Source: Lotus japonicus (lineage: Eukaryota > Streptophyta > Magnoliopsida > Fabales > Fabaceae). Taken from it: 64,000 bases of DNA. Shown piece after piece: positions 45,708-58,059 of this stretch. Where the stretch lies: the NCBI RefSeq assembly GCF_012489685.1, contig NC_080044.1, positions 73,084,732 through 73,148,731 on the forward strand, written 5' to 3'. The notes under the pieces are model-generated. The model saw only the letters and a list, made by a program, of their open reading frames with translations, made no database searches and was not told where the DNA came from. Positions within the stretch are counted from its first letter, which is position 1. Every line of letters starts with the position of its first letter. A program made the position numbers and the translations under genes.

Positions 45708-48536
45708 ATGTCTGAAGAAGTTGAAGCCATGATGCCCATGACAGTTTTTGAAGGTTTCAGAAGAGTTAAGCGCTTTCGGTTGTTCGAACCGTCTCTGGGT
45801 GTTCTTGGGTTCGTTGTTGTTACCGCCATTGTTGGTTGCTGCTTCTTCTATTTGGGCAACAGAGACGTTGCTGCTAGATTCGGGTTCTTGGACCAACCTC
45901 AGAGTTTTCCTTGGTTGCGGTTGAAGGAACAAAGCAGAGTTGAGTTTCTTGGAGAAAATGGTGTTGTTGGTGGTGGTGGGTGTGACTTGTTTGATGGGGA
46001 ATGGGTTTGGGATGAGAGCTACCCCTTGTATCAGTCAAAAGATTGCATGTTTTTGGATGAAGGGTTTCGGTGTTCTGAGAATGGACGACGTGATTTGTTT
46101 TACACCCAATGGAGATGGCAACCTAAAGATTGCAACATGCCCAGGTTTGTGTTTATGCTTGTTGAGTTGTTGATCACTTGATTGTGTTCTCCACTGCTTT
46201 CAATTTCATTTTAGGACTATCAAGTTGATTATGTTTTTCATTGCTATCAGCATTAATAAGGATAGAGATGTTCAATTCAAATTATATGGCTTCCTGCAAA
46301 AAGTGTTTGTGCTTAATTTTGAATATTGGGAAAATGTGATTTTGGATGTCTTGAACTATGTTATCAGGCATGTTGGCCAGGGTTGTTAATGGCGGATAGC
46401 GTAGCGTAGCGGCAAGCCCAAAAAACTATTTCGAGCACTATTGCGGCGCTATAGTGGCAAATAGCGGACAATAGCAGCAAATAGGGTGAATAGTGGAGTA
46501 GCGGTTAACCCCCAGGGTGCTACGCTATAGCGCTATTGCGCCACTATGGCGCGCTATTAACAAGCCTGATGTTGGCCCATTATAATATTGCTATGTAGGT
46601 TTACAAACATTGCTACTTTGCAACTAACATTGCTAGTGCCTAGTGTTACTCAATGCTAAAATCAAAGACTAATTTTGTCCCAGTTGTGTATGGATGAAAT
46701 CAATGGTTATGTATTCAATTGTTTCATCTATTCGATTTTTTAATATTGTTGTCTCTGATCGAATGTAAAGGTAAATGAAGTAAGCTTACACCCTTGGTTT
46801 ATCACTAATAAAAACAGGTTCAATGCAACAAAGATGTTGGAAAGACTGAGAAACAAGCGCGTAGTGTTTGCTGGGGACTCAATAGGGAGAAACCAATGGG
46901 AATCGCTCTTATGCATGCTCTCTTCTGGAGTTTCTAACAAGGAATCAATCTATGAAGTGAATGGAAACCCAATCACAAAGCACAAGGGGTTCTTGGTTTT
47001 CAAATTCAGGGACTTTAACTGCACAGTGGAGTACTATAGAGCTCCATTTCTTGTATTGCAGAGTCGGCCTCCAACAGGAGTTTCTGGAAAGATTAGAACA
47101 ACTCTAAAAGTGGATAAAATGGATTGGAATTCTTTGAAGTGGAGCAATGCAGATATCCTGATTCTTAACACAGGGCACTGGTGGAATTATGAGAAAACCA
47201 TAAGAGGGTATTTCAATCTTCCCTAGACTTTCATTGCTTAAGCATTTACTTTCACCATGTTAGTTTTAAATTAGAAAACGTTTTCATAGCGAATAATGTT
47301 CAAACAGGATGATATTTTAGAATTGAGTTCCATCAGGTGTTAGCTTTCCCAACTGTTCACTATAGATGAAATGCATTATTGTTCACCTCTTGATGGATTT
47401 TCTATTATATTCTATGATCTTTTGCTGTTAGCTAGACAGCTGCAGATGGTGACAATGGAATTATAATTATGATAATGATTACTTGATCATGAAAATGGTA
47501 GTTGAGAGAATGGTCATAAGAGTATCATCTCTATATTGTTTTTCTTCCTCTTGTCTCCTTTTTTATTTGTCCTTCCTTTATTCTAGATTAATATTTATTT
47601 TTGTTGATGATATTGTTTTTCAATTCTCCATAATCTGGTTTTTGATCGAGTACCATGGTGTAGTGTGATCCATATAGCCGACCTCACTGAGTGGGATAAA
47701 GCTTTTGTTGTTTTTGTTTTTCAAGATTTGAGCTACCTGACCCTTTATGCTGAATTAAAAGTTCTGTTGATTGGATTATATAATAAGAGAAATCATGGTA
47801 CTAGGACGACCTTGAAAGATTAATTGTGTGCCTTCTTAATTCATTCCTTGAGCTTTAATCATTCCACATTAATGGTCGGCATCACTGTGAACTGTGAACC
47901 TGTGACATTTATCCATATTTGTTCAGGGGTTGTTATTTCCAAGAAGGCACGGAAGTTAAGTTGAAATTGCATGTAGAAGATGCATACAAGAGGTCCATGG
48001 AGACAGTGTTGAACTGGATGCAAAGTTCAGTAAATCCTAGCAAGACACAGGTTTTCTTTCGCACTTTAGCACCAGTTCACTTCAGGTTTGTTTCACAATT
48101 CAATAACGAATTCCCTGCTCTTTAACTAATTTCTCTCAGTATCTAGAAACTAATTGCTCTGATATTTAGCAGAGGCGGGGATTGGAGAAATGGTGGAAAT
48201 TGTCACTCGGAAACACTACCAGATCTCGGTTCTTCATTGGTTCCTAATGACAACTGGTCGCGATTCAAAGCAGCCAACGCGGTGCTATCATCACATACAA
48301 ATGCTTCTGAAATTATGAAAATCAAGGTATTGAACATAACCCACATGACTGCTCAGAGAAAAGATGGACATTCATCTATCTATTATCTCGGTCGTGTTGC
48401 GGGTCCTGCTCCTCTCCATCGCCAAGATTGCAGTCATTGGTGTTTGCCCGGCGTACCTGATACATGGAATGAGCTGCTTTATGCTATGCTTCTTAAACAT
48501 GAAGTTGATCAGAGATGGAACTTGTTCCAGTCATGA
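45708..48536 (+). CDS. TBL-family wall polysaccharide O-acetyltransferase (TBL10/11-like)
   Basis: Exons are 45708-46144, 46818-47207, 47927-48085 and 48173-48536, giving 449 residues with GT-AG borders in frame. Residues about 30-49 form a single membrane anchor near the N-terminus, giving a type II Golgi protein. The TBL domain begins [11 protein letters not shown]. The PC-esterase part follows, with the GDS motif at 165-167 ([14 protein letters not shown]) and the DxxH motif at Asp414/His417 ([17 protein letters not shown]). These give the Ser-His-Asp triad used to move acetyl groups onto wall polysaccharides. The [15 protein letters not shown] lead into the membrane segment resembles the TBL10/11 group, linked to pectin acetylation; exact substrate is inferred. 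Intron 1 hosts a 190-bp MITE. Confidence 0.93.
46379..46568. mobile_element. MITE rich in TAGCG words, 9-bp TSD
   Basis: A perfect 9-bp duplication ATGTTGGCC (46370-46378 and 46569-46577) flanks a 190-bp insert with ends AGGGTTGTTAATGGCG and CGCTATTAACAAGCCTG (complementary). The interior is full of TAGCG/CGCTA words and can fold on itself. A 9-bp TSD suggests a Mutator-type MITE. It sits in intron 1 of the TBL gene. Confidence 0.85.
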
Positions 48537-50301
48537 GAGACTGAGAATTATGTTAATTGTGCTGCTCGGAAGAATCATGGAGCTTTTCTGTGCAGGAATA
48601 TACCTATTCTTTCATAGAATAGAAGTGTTACAGAGAACAAGATGAGATATTTTACAGCAGAGATCTGCAGTGAAGGACTGAGGTATCAGATTTTTTTGCT
48701 GCAAACACCAATGAGAATTATTTGCCTTTAGAAGGAGCTCAACATTTTGGAGCCATTGACATCAGTTTTGAAATACAATGCTGGTAGCTTCAAGAAACCA
48801 ATAGTTTCTCACTTTTGGTTATCTTGTGATTAGATGAGGGAAAGAACAAACTGTAATTTATCAATTTTTTGTATGCTATTAGGACACAGTTTTGGTTACA
48901 ATTGAAAAGATAATAGTAAAGGAAAAATGCTTCTTCAAACTCATTATGCTAGCTATTACTCTTTGGGAGGGAGTATGTTTTAGGGTTAATTGTCATTTTA
49001 GTCTCTGTATTTGTAAGGCGGTTCAAATTTCGTCCCTAGCCGAAAAAGGGTTATGCGTTTAGGGTAATGATGGGATTAGTTCTCGCCTAAGGCAGAGCTC
49101 GGGGGATTTGCTTAAGTGTTCGACCTGAGCTGATGAGGCATGTCGCATGCCCACACGATGAGTGACATGTCAATTGAGAGACTAACCAAATTTTTCTATT
49201 TTTAATGGACCAAAATCTCAATCTTCATCTTCACTCTTCACCAAAAACACTCATCTAACCTAGAAATAGAAATCGAGAAACTGAAATATAAAAAACCAAA
49301 TTTAAATTAAAATTTGAAACTTTGAGGAACAAGTGTTTCAACCAAAATCAAATAGCCACTCATGTTCCCCAAAATCTCACAAACCATTAATCTATTATCA
49401 CCAAGAACACTACCTCTCAAGAACCCACCACACCTTTCACCATCATCTAACCTAGAAATAATCTTAACCACCACAAAAAAAAATGAAAAATCAGATCAGC
49501 ACCAAGCCTTTACTCCAATCATCTCCCAAAACCCTAACCTCACTAGGAAGGGGAGGGGAGAAGGGGTGGGGGTGGGTGGAGGAAGAGGAAGATGGGAAAG
49601 AGCGAAGGATGAAAATTGATACAAGAAACTTTAGAGGGACTAAAAATGATGTGAAAAGTCCATATAGATCGCTTACATTTGGCTATGATTACCACGTGAG
49701 CGCGTAACTTGGTAAAATATTTGCTACACAAATATTATAGCATCATAGGTCTTTAGTTAAAAAAATTGTCAGGGAGTAAAAGCTATAAAAAATTCAAGAA
49801 TCATTTTAGACTCAAGTTTACACGTTAATGACTAAAATATATTTAACTCTATTTTAGGCTACCATATTGATTTATGATAAGCGCTCCCACAAGCTTCCAA
49901 TTTCATTATGAATCAATTTAGGGGTAATTGTGTAATTATATTAACATAGTGGTGCACACTGCACAAGCTTCCAATATCATAATGAATCCGCCTTATATTT
50001 TAGGCTATCATAGCCACAACCTTCCAATATCATAATGAATCAAACTTCATTTGGAATATGGCCAACTTCATTGAGGTCACAAATAAAATCCACTAAAACA
50101 TTACAATACTTAACCATAAATCCCACAACTTTGGGGGGTGTGGCGTGGAGTCACTACTCTAAGAAAAAATAATACAGGCTTGCTACAAAATTTTCAGTCT
50201 TTAAAGTAATGCAGAAGTAGGAGTTGCTCCATGAAGGACGAGCCAGAAGCTTTTTGCTTTGATCTGGGGAAAAAACAACTACATTAATTGATCTTGAAGG
50301 G
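48537..50301. other. Convergent intergenic region (TBL and HISN1 3' sides)
   Basis: No gene was recognised. A possible old TIR element spans about 48984-49855: GGGTTAATTGTCATTTTAGTC at one end is partly mirrored by GACTAAAATATATTTAAC at the other, with imperfect flanks. The open frames at 49362-49731 are low complexity. Confidence 0.4.
49890..50041. repeat. Three copies of a ~22-bp word
   Basis: AAGCTTCCAAT(T/A)TCAT(T/A)ATGAATC appears at about 49893 and 49970, and with a CC-for-GC change at about 50017. Confidence 0.7.
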
Positions 50302-53300
50302 CTATAACCCAAGTTCAGAGAGGAGCTGACGCCATCTTGGAGTTTCCTCATCAAAAATATAGGTCAAGGGTGATATAAGAACACCGCTTCCTCCAATCTG
50401 CATATGTAGTCAACAAGGAAGTGGTATTATGCTACGAGAATCATAGATGAATAAGAAAAATAATAGTTTAGAATTTAGATATACAGTTCAACTCAGCAGG
50501 TGTTGTATCTAACTAAAATATAATGTCATATGATAAAAGCAGAAATTTTGAAATGAATCCAATTTAATAGTCATGTTTGCTGCTGGCATGGCAACAGAAT
50601 CATATAGAGTAATAATTTATGCAGAACCAATATAACTAGTTTCTCCACATGCTGCTCATTCAAACACTTCATTCTAAGAGCTCAAGACTATACCCATTAG
50701 TTTGACAAAAACTTGAAAAAAACAACGCATTTGTTATCAGTTCAAAAACTCACCGCTCTAAGTTGTTGCACAGACTTGTATAGTGCCTTCTTGGGCACGC
50801 ATATGACAATGGCATAATAGTCTGCGGTCACCTTCCCATCACGTTTGCAGAAAACAGGACTAACAGTGGGTCCCTGCAGATATTAGACAATCAGGTATAC
50901 CTCTCAAAAACATGACACTACTCATAATTACAATGCACAGTATATATCGGATTTTGCTAGTTTAGAATGAAAATGTTTATAAGGGAAGATCCTCCCCGAA
51001 AATGTAAATATTTCATTCAATATCATACCTGCAACCCAGATAATGATGGTTGACTCAGTACCCTCTCAGCCACTTCCTCTGCGCTGCTTCCTCTCATGTT
51101 TGCAGTAACCTACCAAGTCAAGCATTATAAAATGGAATGAAAAGAAAAGCAGACACTGGAATTTGGTAGGCATGTGCATAATTCATTGTGAATCGATTTT
51201 AATTGTAAGTTGCACTAACCTCACTCCAAAAAATCGCTGTGTTAGAAATAATGTAAATAGAATAATTGTGAGTATTAGGTATTGTATATTATTATGGTTA
51301 CATTAATTGTAAATTCTTGTATTATAATAACTGAATTTACATCGTATGTCACACATTTCTCTTCTCTCTCAACACACCAAACCACTAAAGGGGTTAGTCA
51401 AACTAATTCTAAAAGACAACTTGGACACTAAATTTCTCATGCAAACTATGACCCTCTTGCGATTCTCTGATGGCTAAAGGCTGCGTCCCGATTCTCTCGC
51501 TTGTGAGTTGTGGACTATAACCCCTTCCCTCAACTACTGAACCCTAAATCGTTGATCGTCATGAGCCAGGTGATACTAGAATCATTTTCCTTGTGAAGTC
51601 TGTTTTCAGTTTTCATATATATAAAATTGTTATTCCTATTGGATCCGTTCTCAAAATCTTTACATTTACATATAGCAAGCTGTGAGCAAATCGCAAGTTG
51701 CATTTGGTCAAGGTGCTTGTTCAACAGGAAAATAACATGTAGTTATTCGTTTACCCTATTTTTTTATTCTTAAAACTAATTTCTTCATGCAGCAAACTGA
51801 TTTGCTGCTACCTTTAAGTGGTAATGTCAGTTCCCAAATTGGTTGGTTCTCAAAACCAGTTCTTTAAATTGGTTCTTAAAGTGGCAGTTCTTAAAGTGGT
51901 TCTGAAATCAGCATAACTGTTACTTGAATTGTTTCTTAAACAAAACCTGCTCTTGAAACGGTTCATAAATCCAAACCAGTTCGCAATACTAAAACCGGTT
52001 CACTGAATCAAATAACTGGTTTGGTTTCCTCTATACTATAACAAGTTTGGTTTGTTCAGTTTGGCATAACTGCTTTCCGGTTAAGTTTGATTTTCTGTTC
52101 AAACCCATGAACAGGCCTCCATTTTGAAAGGATGGAAAGTGGAAATTATAAATTCTATATTCTACATACGCACCGTGAACTGCCCAATAGCCCGCAGATG
52201 TGCCTCCAATCTTTCAAGCATCTCATGAGTTGTTTCAAGTACTCCTTTCCGTTGGACCATGGATTTTCTGCTTGCAACAAGAACAGCCTGAAGAGCATTC
52301 GATTGTCAGGATGAGACAAAATCGTACAGGGCACAATGCAAGTGCAGCTACCGGGTGTCTGCTTTCTTATTTTTTAAGTTTTAAAACCAACAGATCATGC
52401 TAGTCTCAGAATAGTCAATAATTGCTTACCTGGCTTTCCAAAACAACTCCTCCTTCAATTTCCTTCAGGTTATTTTCTTTCAGTGTAATCCCACTACTCA
52501 CAAGGTCCAAGATAGCATCAGCTGTCCCCATCTAAACAAGGCCAAAGACAAACAGTTATCTTGATAATCATGTCAAGCATATGGCAGCAGTGTCAATAAA
52601 AAAGTTCACGGCCGAAACTGATCTCTTCATTTCAGGCACAAAGATCCATACACCATAAAGCAAAAGAATAAACAGAAAATGGTTTTAGAGGAAAGAGGAT
52701 ATAACTTCTACAGAAAGTATCATAATTAGCATCATGAATTGATTAAAATCAAGCTATGGATGTTGTCACAGATAAACCACCGAAGTTTGTTGTCATTTCA
52801 CAAATAACAGTGCAATGTGTAAACACCCTTGTTTAACTACTCAATATACTCTCATAGGAGACTATTTCAATTTTTAAAGAAAATCGTAAAAGAGAACTGA
52901 TCATTCATTAGACTATTTGTAATATACGATACCTCTTTCTAAAAGTTACAACTTGAGTTTTGTAGTTGTGTTGTGTCACCCTCTTAAAATTATACATCAG
53001 AAGCACCATATCTTCATTTTCTAAGGATTTGGAGATAAATATAAAATTCAAGGAGTTCGAGAAATATTGCTCTTCTAACAGAAAAAATTATTAAACTGTT
53101 CAGATTTAAAGCCACTACAAACTAAAAACTAACTGCTTGGATTTTATTAGAAATACAATATAAAACAACTAATGTGTCTTCACCCAACAGCTTAGGTTTT
53201 TGGAATAGTTGGTTCATGACATGGTAACGGTATCATAGCCTCTATGACCAAGTGATCTAGACTTTGTTCCTTGTTGCCCTTGTGAATTTAATAAAAAAGT

Positions 53301-55326
53301 AGAATTTCACCATTAGGTAGGTAGGCTTGTGGATTGTCTGCACTTCAAGCCAAATGGGCTCTTGTGTAGGGGTGCATGATAGAAATACAATATCAAATTA
53401 TTCATATGTTTCCATCAATAGTTTAAGCTGTTGGGATAGTTGGTTTATGACAGCTATCATGATTTGCAATCATTCCTTACGTATTGGACTGTATAACAAA
53501 TAACAAATATAATATATTTCTCAAACTTCACAGTCTCAACCTTAAACCCATTGAATAATCTAAATTATGCAGGTAAGAATTATCTATGAAAAACTCAATA
53601 ACAAAGAGCAAGAGTTTCATTCATAAAACCAAGACTTATATAAAAGAATAATCCGTTAGACAGTTTTTCGTCCTATAGATGAAATTTCAACATAATCTGT
53701 TTCAGCTGTTACACATTAACAAGATGTTTACAAGTGTCTGGGATCAACATTCAACAATGACAAGTATATTAAGCCACAAAAAAAGATATAACATTTAGTA
53801 ACAACTACAGAAAGTAACCTCCTCCCAAATCCCAACAAAATTATTCTGTGTTATAACCAAAAATAATGTTGTAACATGGAATTGCCAATTATATGCTTGA
53901 TAATTAGAGGAGTTAAATAAATAACTTCTAATAAAACAAAAACTGGTTCTCACCGCAGGAGCCGCCTCCAGTGCTCCATCACCAGTTGAAAATGCGACAT
54001 TTTTAAGCCCCTTATCTTTCACAAATTTAGGACCCAGCTGAACAGTAAGAGAAAAATCAGATCAAAATTTCACTTTTAAAAAGCTTACAAAAGAAAGAAT
54101 GTTACAAATATTAGTTGAATTTGAAACACATACATAGGTGAATCCAGTAGCAACTCGTAGAGGCCTTTCTTCTGTCCACTGAGACATTTTAGCTAGCTCC
54201 TCCAGGGAATGTATGTTTTCAAATATTCCGTATTTGGGAATCTGAAAAAACAGGGGATTTACTAGACAATTGATTGTGCAAACAATGGCAAGAGCAGGAT
54301 CAAGAGGTTATAGAAAAATAAATTTTTAACTCACCGCAAGGGACAAACGGCAATCACCGTATTCCAGAGCCTCGTGGACAACGATAAGATCTGGATCATC
54401 CTAACAAAGGAAAATTATAAGATAAATTTTTTGGTTCTTGTGTATACCCTAAGGCATCAATCTGCAATTGCAGTTAAGCTTAGTGGAAGAATCAACATTT
54501 TATGCTTAGAAGTTTTATCCCGGAAACAGGTAATAAAAGTGGCTACCAAACTCAAGAAATAGTTGCTTATATTGTGCAATGTGCAATGAAAAAACATAAA
54601 TTCACAACTATATTGTGGTGTAAAACGCAGGACCAAGTGTTATGCTCTGTCTAATATGTAACAGAACCATCTTTTCTCTCCTAAGCCAATATTTGCATTC
54701 ATGCTATTGGTTTATTTAAAATGTGGTGGTAGTCGTGTGTGATTGGGCCGTGTCACGTAGTAGCGCTATGCTCACCTTGCCATGTTCCCTGAGAGTATCA
54801 AGTCCGACGATACCAAGGTCAAGATCTCCAGATGATAATTTTCTTACAATGTCACTAGGCCTTTGAAACCAAACTTCTAAGCTGGAAATCTGCAACATTA
54901 GAAGATTAATTCAACATCAATCAATCAATCGGCGAGGAATCATAAATCAAAATGGAACTAGCAACCACAAAAACACAATTACCTGAGGAATTTGAGCAAC
55001 ATACTGTCGAGGATTGACCTGCTTCACTGACAATTGACAATTCTTCACAAACCAACAAGCAAATTGGAGTTAGAGTCAGTAAAAGGGTGAATAAACTCAA
55101 ATTTGGATAGAAATGATGAGAGTGAAACCTTGAGAAGTTCGAGGGTATCAGCTGCCATGCGACCTTTGCTGGGCAAACCAAGACGAACCTCTTGCCTTTC
55201 AGAGAGTCTGCTGCTAGGGTTTGCCGTCAAGACCTCACCAGCAGTTCTCTGTGAAGCGTAGCAGGTCGTGGTTTTTACTCTGAAGCAAGTTTGAAAACTC
55301 ATCATCGTCGACATTGCCCCCCACAC
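50302..55326 (-). CDS. HISN1: ATP phosphoribosyltransferase, plastidial (histidine biosynthesis step 1)
   Basis: Minus-strand exons are 55129-55326, 54983-55042, 54776-54889, 54335-54400, 54134-54241, 53954-54037, 52430-52531, 52174-52287, 51029-51109, 50754-50873 and 50302-50397. All borders are GT-AG, every exon is a multiple of three, and the product has 380 residues. The enzyme joins ATP and PRPP to give phosphoribosyl-ATP, the committed, His-inhibited step. Residues 1 to about 44 look like a plastid transit peptide. The catalytic domain follows ([25 protein letters not shown], and the PRPP-loop region [20 protein letters not shown]). The regulatory C-terminal domain ends [15 protein letters not shown]...LLSELGL, so this is the long hexameric form. 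The first ATG was chosen; Met5, Met8 and Met9 are alternatives. Intron 6 holds a TRIM-like relic. Confidence 0.95.
51240..51374 (+). repeat. LTR-like segment in HISN1 intron 8
   Basis: The segment starts TGTTAGAAATAATG and ends TCTCTCTCAACA, resembling short LTRs of plant Copia or TRIM elements. No TSD or partner LTR was found. Confidence 0.35.
51783..52030. repeat. Degenerate short repeats (AACCAGTTC-type) in HISN1 intron 8
   Basis: Words such as TTGGTTCTTAAAGTGG, AAAGTGGTTCTGAAA, AACCAGTTC and AACCGGTTC recur many times over about 250 bp, with irregular spacing. Confidence 0.55.
53145..53452 (+). mobile_element. TRIM-like miniature LTR element in HISN1 intron 6
   Basis: Two related terminal repeats of 77 and 76 bp lie at 53145-53221 and 53377-53452; both contain AGAAATACAATAT near the start and GATAGTTGGTTTATGACA (or a close variant) at the end. 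The second starts TG and ends CA. Right after the first comes TGGTAACGGTATCATAGCC, a degenerate form of the TGGTATCAGAGC primer-binding site for initiator Met tRNA. GTGTAGGGG before the second resembles a polypurine tract. The internal part (about 155 bp) has no coding capacity. TRIMs are exactly this: short LTRs without genes. Confidence 0.65.
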
Positions 55327-55541
55327 AGTAAATCAGTCACTCTGGAGATGGAGAAGGTGTGTTGGTTGGAGGTTGATCGGCGGTGGTGGCGGAAGCTACG
55401 GCGGTTCGGTGGGCAATGGGGGTTTTGGAACAGAGAGATTGCGTGCTACCGGTGGCTCTTCTTATCAGGAAGGGCTCAGCTCATCAAAGATTATTGCAGG
55501 TTATGGAATACTTTGGTAGGTGCAGAACGCGTTGTTTCGCT

Positions 55542-55768
55542 GTTTGGAAGAGCTTATTTGAGCTTATTTGATAGTAATGTTAATGTTTGGGAGAGCTTAT
55601 CTCTTATTTTCATAAGCTATTCATGATAGCTTATGAAAAAAAAGTTTATGCTTATATATAACTTATTTTCAATTTATTTCAATACAAAAATTAAACTAGC
55701 TTATAAATAAGCGTTTATGTCATAAGCGCTTATGACCGTAAGCGCTTAATTAAACTGTGTTTCCAAAC
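55542..55768. mobile_element. MITE-like inverted-repeat element upstream of HISN1
   Basis: GTTTGGAAGAGCTTATTTGA at the left is partly mirrored by AAGCGCTTAATTAAAC...TTCCAAAC at the right; AGCTTAT/ATAAGC words fill the 227 bp. No exact TSD was seen. It lies about 220 bp upstream of the HISN1 start. Confidence 0.5.
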
Positions 55769-56689
55769 GGGACCTAAGTATACTAATGGGTCTGACCCAT
55801 GGACTCCTAACTTTTAACTTAGATGGGCATCTAAATATTCAAAACAAAATATTCATTTATTTAAAAAGAATCATTTTATGTATATTTTTGTTTTTTTTTG
55901 TATGTATATTTTTGTTTGTTTACGTATGCTATAAAAAAAATTTAAAATTGATGGTCAAGTTTGTTCAAAAATGCTTAAGTTGATATATCAAATGTTAACT
56001 AGACAACAATCTGGTAAAGGGTAATCTCTTCTAACACTATTTACCATGACTTCTAAGGTTGATCACATTGTTGGTTAAGGCATTACTCATTTCTTCCTCT
56101 TATTGCTCTTATAGATTTAAGAGAATTTTCTTTTTGATTCATTACTGACTTGAGTGTTAGAGTATCTTTTGCACCTGTCATCTATTACTGATTCTCATTG
56201 CTTAACCGCTCTTTTGACCATACACATCATTGTGCACCACTATGTTTGATTGAAGATTTTCTCTACCCATATTCTATAAGAACAATTGGTGGTTCGTGGG
56301 AAGTTTGTAAATTAATTCTCATTATCATGGTGGAGATTCAATTCAATTCCAAGAAAATGAGAAGATCTTATAATGCCTCAATGAGGACATTGTGAAGATC
56401 CTTCTCATTAAGAAAAATTTGGGAATCACATTCAGTTCTTGATAATGATGCTAACTGATTAGGGTGTCACACCGGGGAGGTGAATTTTTTTTGTGCATGC
56501 TTCACATACACACTAAGAAAAAGATTCTTAAGTTTTTAGTCACTCCATTCGTCATGAACGGACAAAGAACCATGAAAGGTGAGAAGAGGTTGAGCATATT
56601 CATGCCAAAATAATGACTCTTCATGAAGGAGTTTCAAGCCAAAACATGTGGAGTTTTGGCATAAAATTGAACAAATTATTTCTATATAC
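55769..56689. other. Intergenic DNA
   Basis: No gene recognised. Part of it may be 5' remains of the Gypsy relic that follows. Confidence 0.4.
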
Positions 56690-56821
56690 ATTTCTAAAGG
56701 ATTTAATAAACCCACAAAGATAGAGTCATACGTGGGAGAGACAGATCCAACCGAGCATATAAATGTCCTCATCACATTCACATTCATGTCTTTCATTGAA
56801 GCCATGAATGCCCTAATTTGA
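56690..56821 (+). pseudogene. Ty3/Gypsy gag fragment
   Basis: The plus strand reads ISKGFNKPTKIESYVGETDP then TEHINVLITFTFM and ends at a TGA. This matches the conserved gag opening (P-x-x-F-K-x-P-x-I-x-x-Y-x-G-x-TDP-x-x-HL-x-x-F) of plant Gypsy polyproteins. Nothing further of gag or pol was recognised, so it is a relic. Confidence 0.7.
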
Positions 56822-57679
56822 ATAATTTTTCCTTTAACATTAAGAAAATTAGGAATTAGGGCTCGAGGGACCTAGACCATGGTCACTAGTCAGAATAGTA
56901 TGGAAATCATTACCTAAGGGATTCTATATGAGATGCACATGTCTCCTCCTTGAGAAAATAAAGATGAATTTTGAACGGATAGTGACAAAGAAGAGTTTGT
57001 TGAAGGAGCTCCTCATGTTCACATCCACTCAATTGGGAGAGAGAGGTTGTTGGTAGAAGAAATTCTTCAAATGCTCGTAAAAAGCATCTAAAAGTTATGA
57101 TGAGAATCGCCAACTACTTATGAGAGTAATGGAACTACCAGAAAGTTGTATGATTCTCCTAAAATAGCGGTTTCAGAGGTAACGAGATCGCCTGAAATTT
57201 GAACAACTTGGAAATGGTTGGAAAAAAAGGAGTTTAGGGGGTTTCATAATGAGATGATTAAAAAAATTGATATCCCCTAATAAACCCGTATCGATGTCTT
57301 AGAAAGTTGGTGTGGTTATGAAATGGTGTATAACATAGAACGTTCTATGACGTTTAAAAACTTAAAAAAGAAATACAAAAGGGTGTATAAACTAGAACAA
57401 GACAGAAAATTCAAAAGGCAATTAAGCTTACAATCATAATTATATTACACATCTTTGATTTAGTCTTAAATGTCCATTCATAACTGTTAGTACATGATTA
57501 CATTTCAATCATAACAATTCAAGTTTCAAGATTTAAAGTATCAATCAATTATAAAAGTTCGAGCATCATTTTCAGAGCAAGGCAAGACAGAAATTATGAT
57601 GAGCATTTCATCTAGGACATAAACATAAATTCAAATGTCAACATAAATTACTTATCTCATATTGCATTTTACTTGTTTT
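56822..57679. other. Intergenic DNA without recognised features
   Basis: Possibly more of the decayed Gypsy element, but no domain is readable on either strand. Confidence 0.4.
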
Positions 57680-58059
57680 TTTTAAGAAGCCTGCAAATGC
57701 ATTAAAATGGAATGACCATAGAAGCCACTACATTAGCGTTCACTAAAGATTCAACCTCCGAAGGCACTTCTTCCATCCAGACAGACTTCGGAAAGGAAGA
57801 ATCATTCATGGCCAAATAATCAACTACCTTGTGCCTCACGACGAACAAAAGAAAAATCAACATACTCAAAACAAGACCCTAAAGAACGACACTCAACAGA
57901 CACGTAGGCACCATTTGAGGGTTTATCCCACCACTGATAAAGCTTTGAGCAACCTGTTTCAAAAACTACCATCCGAAAGCCAAGTTCCTTGGAGGCTTGG
58001 ACAGCACCATAGCCCACCTCAAAGCCGACAACTTCCACGATAAACATGTGTTTGGTCAT
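57680..58059 (-). pseudogene. 5'-truncated, frameshifted LINE RNase H tail with poly(A)
   Basis: The minus strand encodes the C-terminal RNase H half: GAVQASKELGFRMVVFETG, then VDFSFVRREAQ. A one-base shift follows, after which VVDYLAMNDSSFPKSVW completes the typical end. A short A tract (T run on the plus strand near 57677-57684) follows. The second acidic residue is changed (FETG for E-x-D). Confidence 0.7.

Noticed and set aside
49362..49731. Overlapping frames rich in Gly/Glu or Pro/Leu
   Set aside because: They come from a purine-rich low-complexity tract (GGGGAGG type) and have no domain.
55291..55626. 111-codon frame on the plus strand opposite HISN1 exon 1
   Set aside because: It runs antisense over the HISN1 start and into a MITE; Trp/Arg-rich composition is the mirror of the upstream GC-rich stretch. 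Not a gene.
56536..56805. 89-codon frame on the minus strand
   Set aside because: It is the antisense shadow of the Gypsy gag fragment read on the plus strand.
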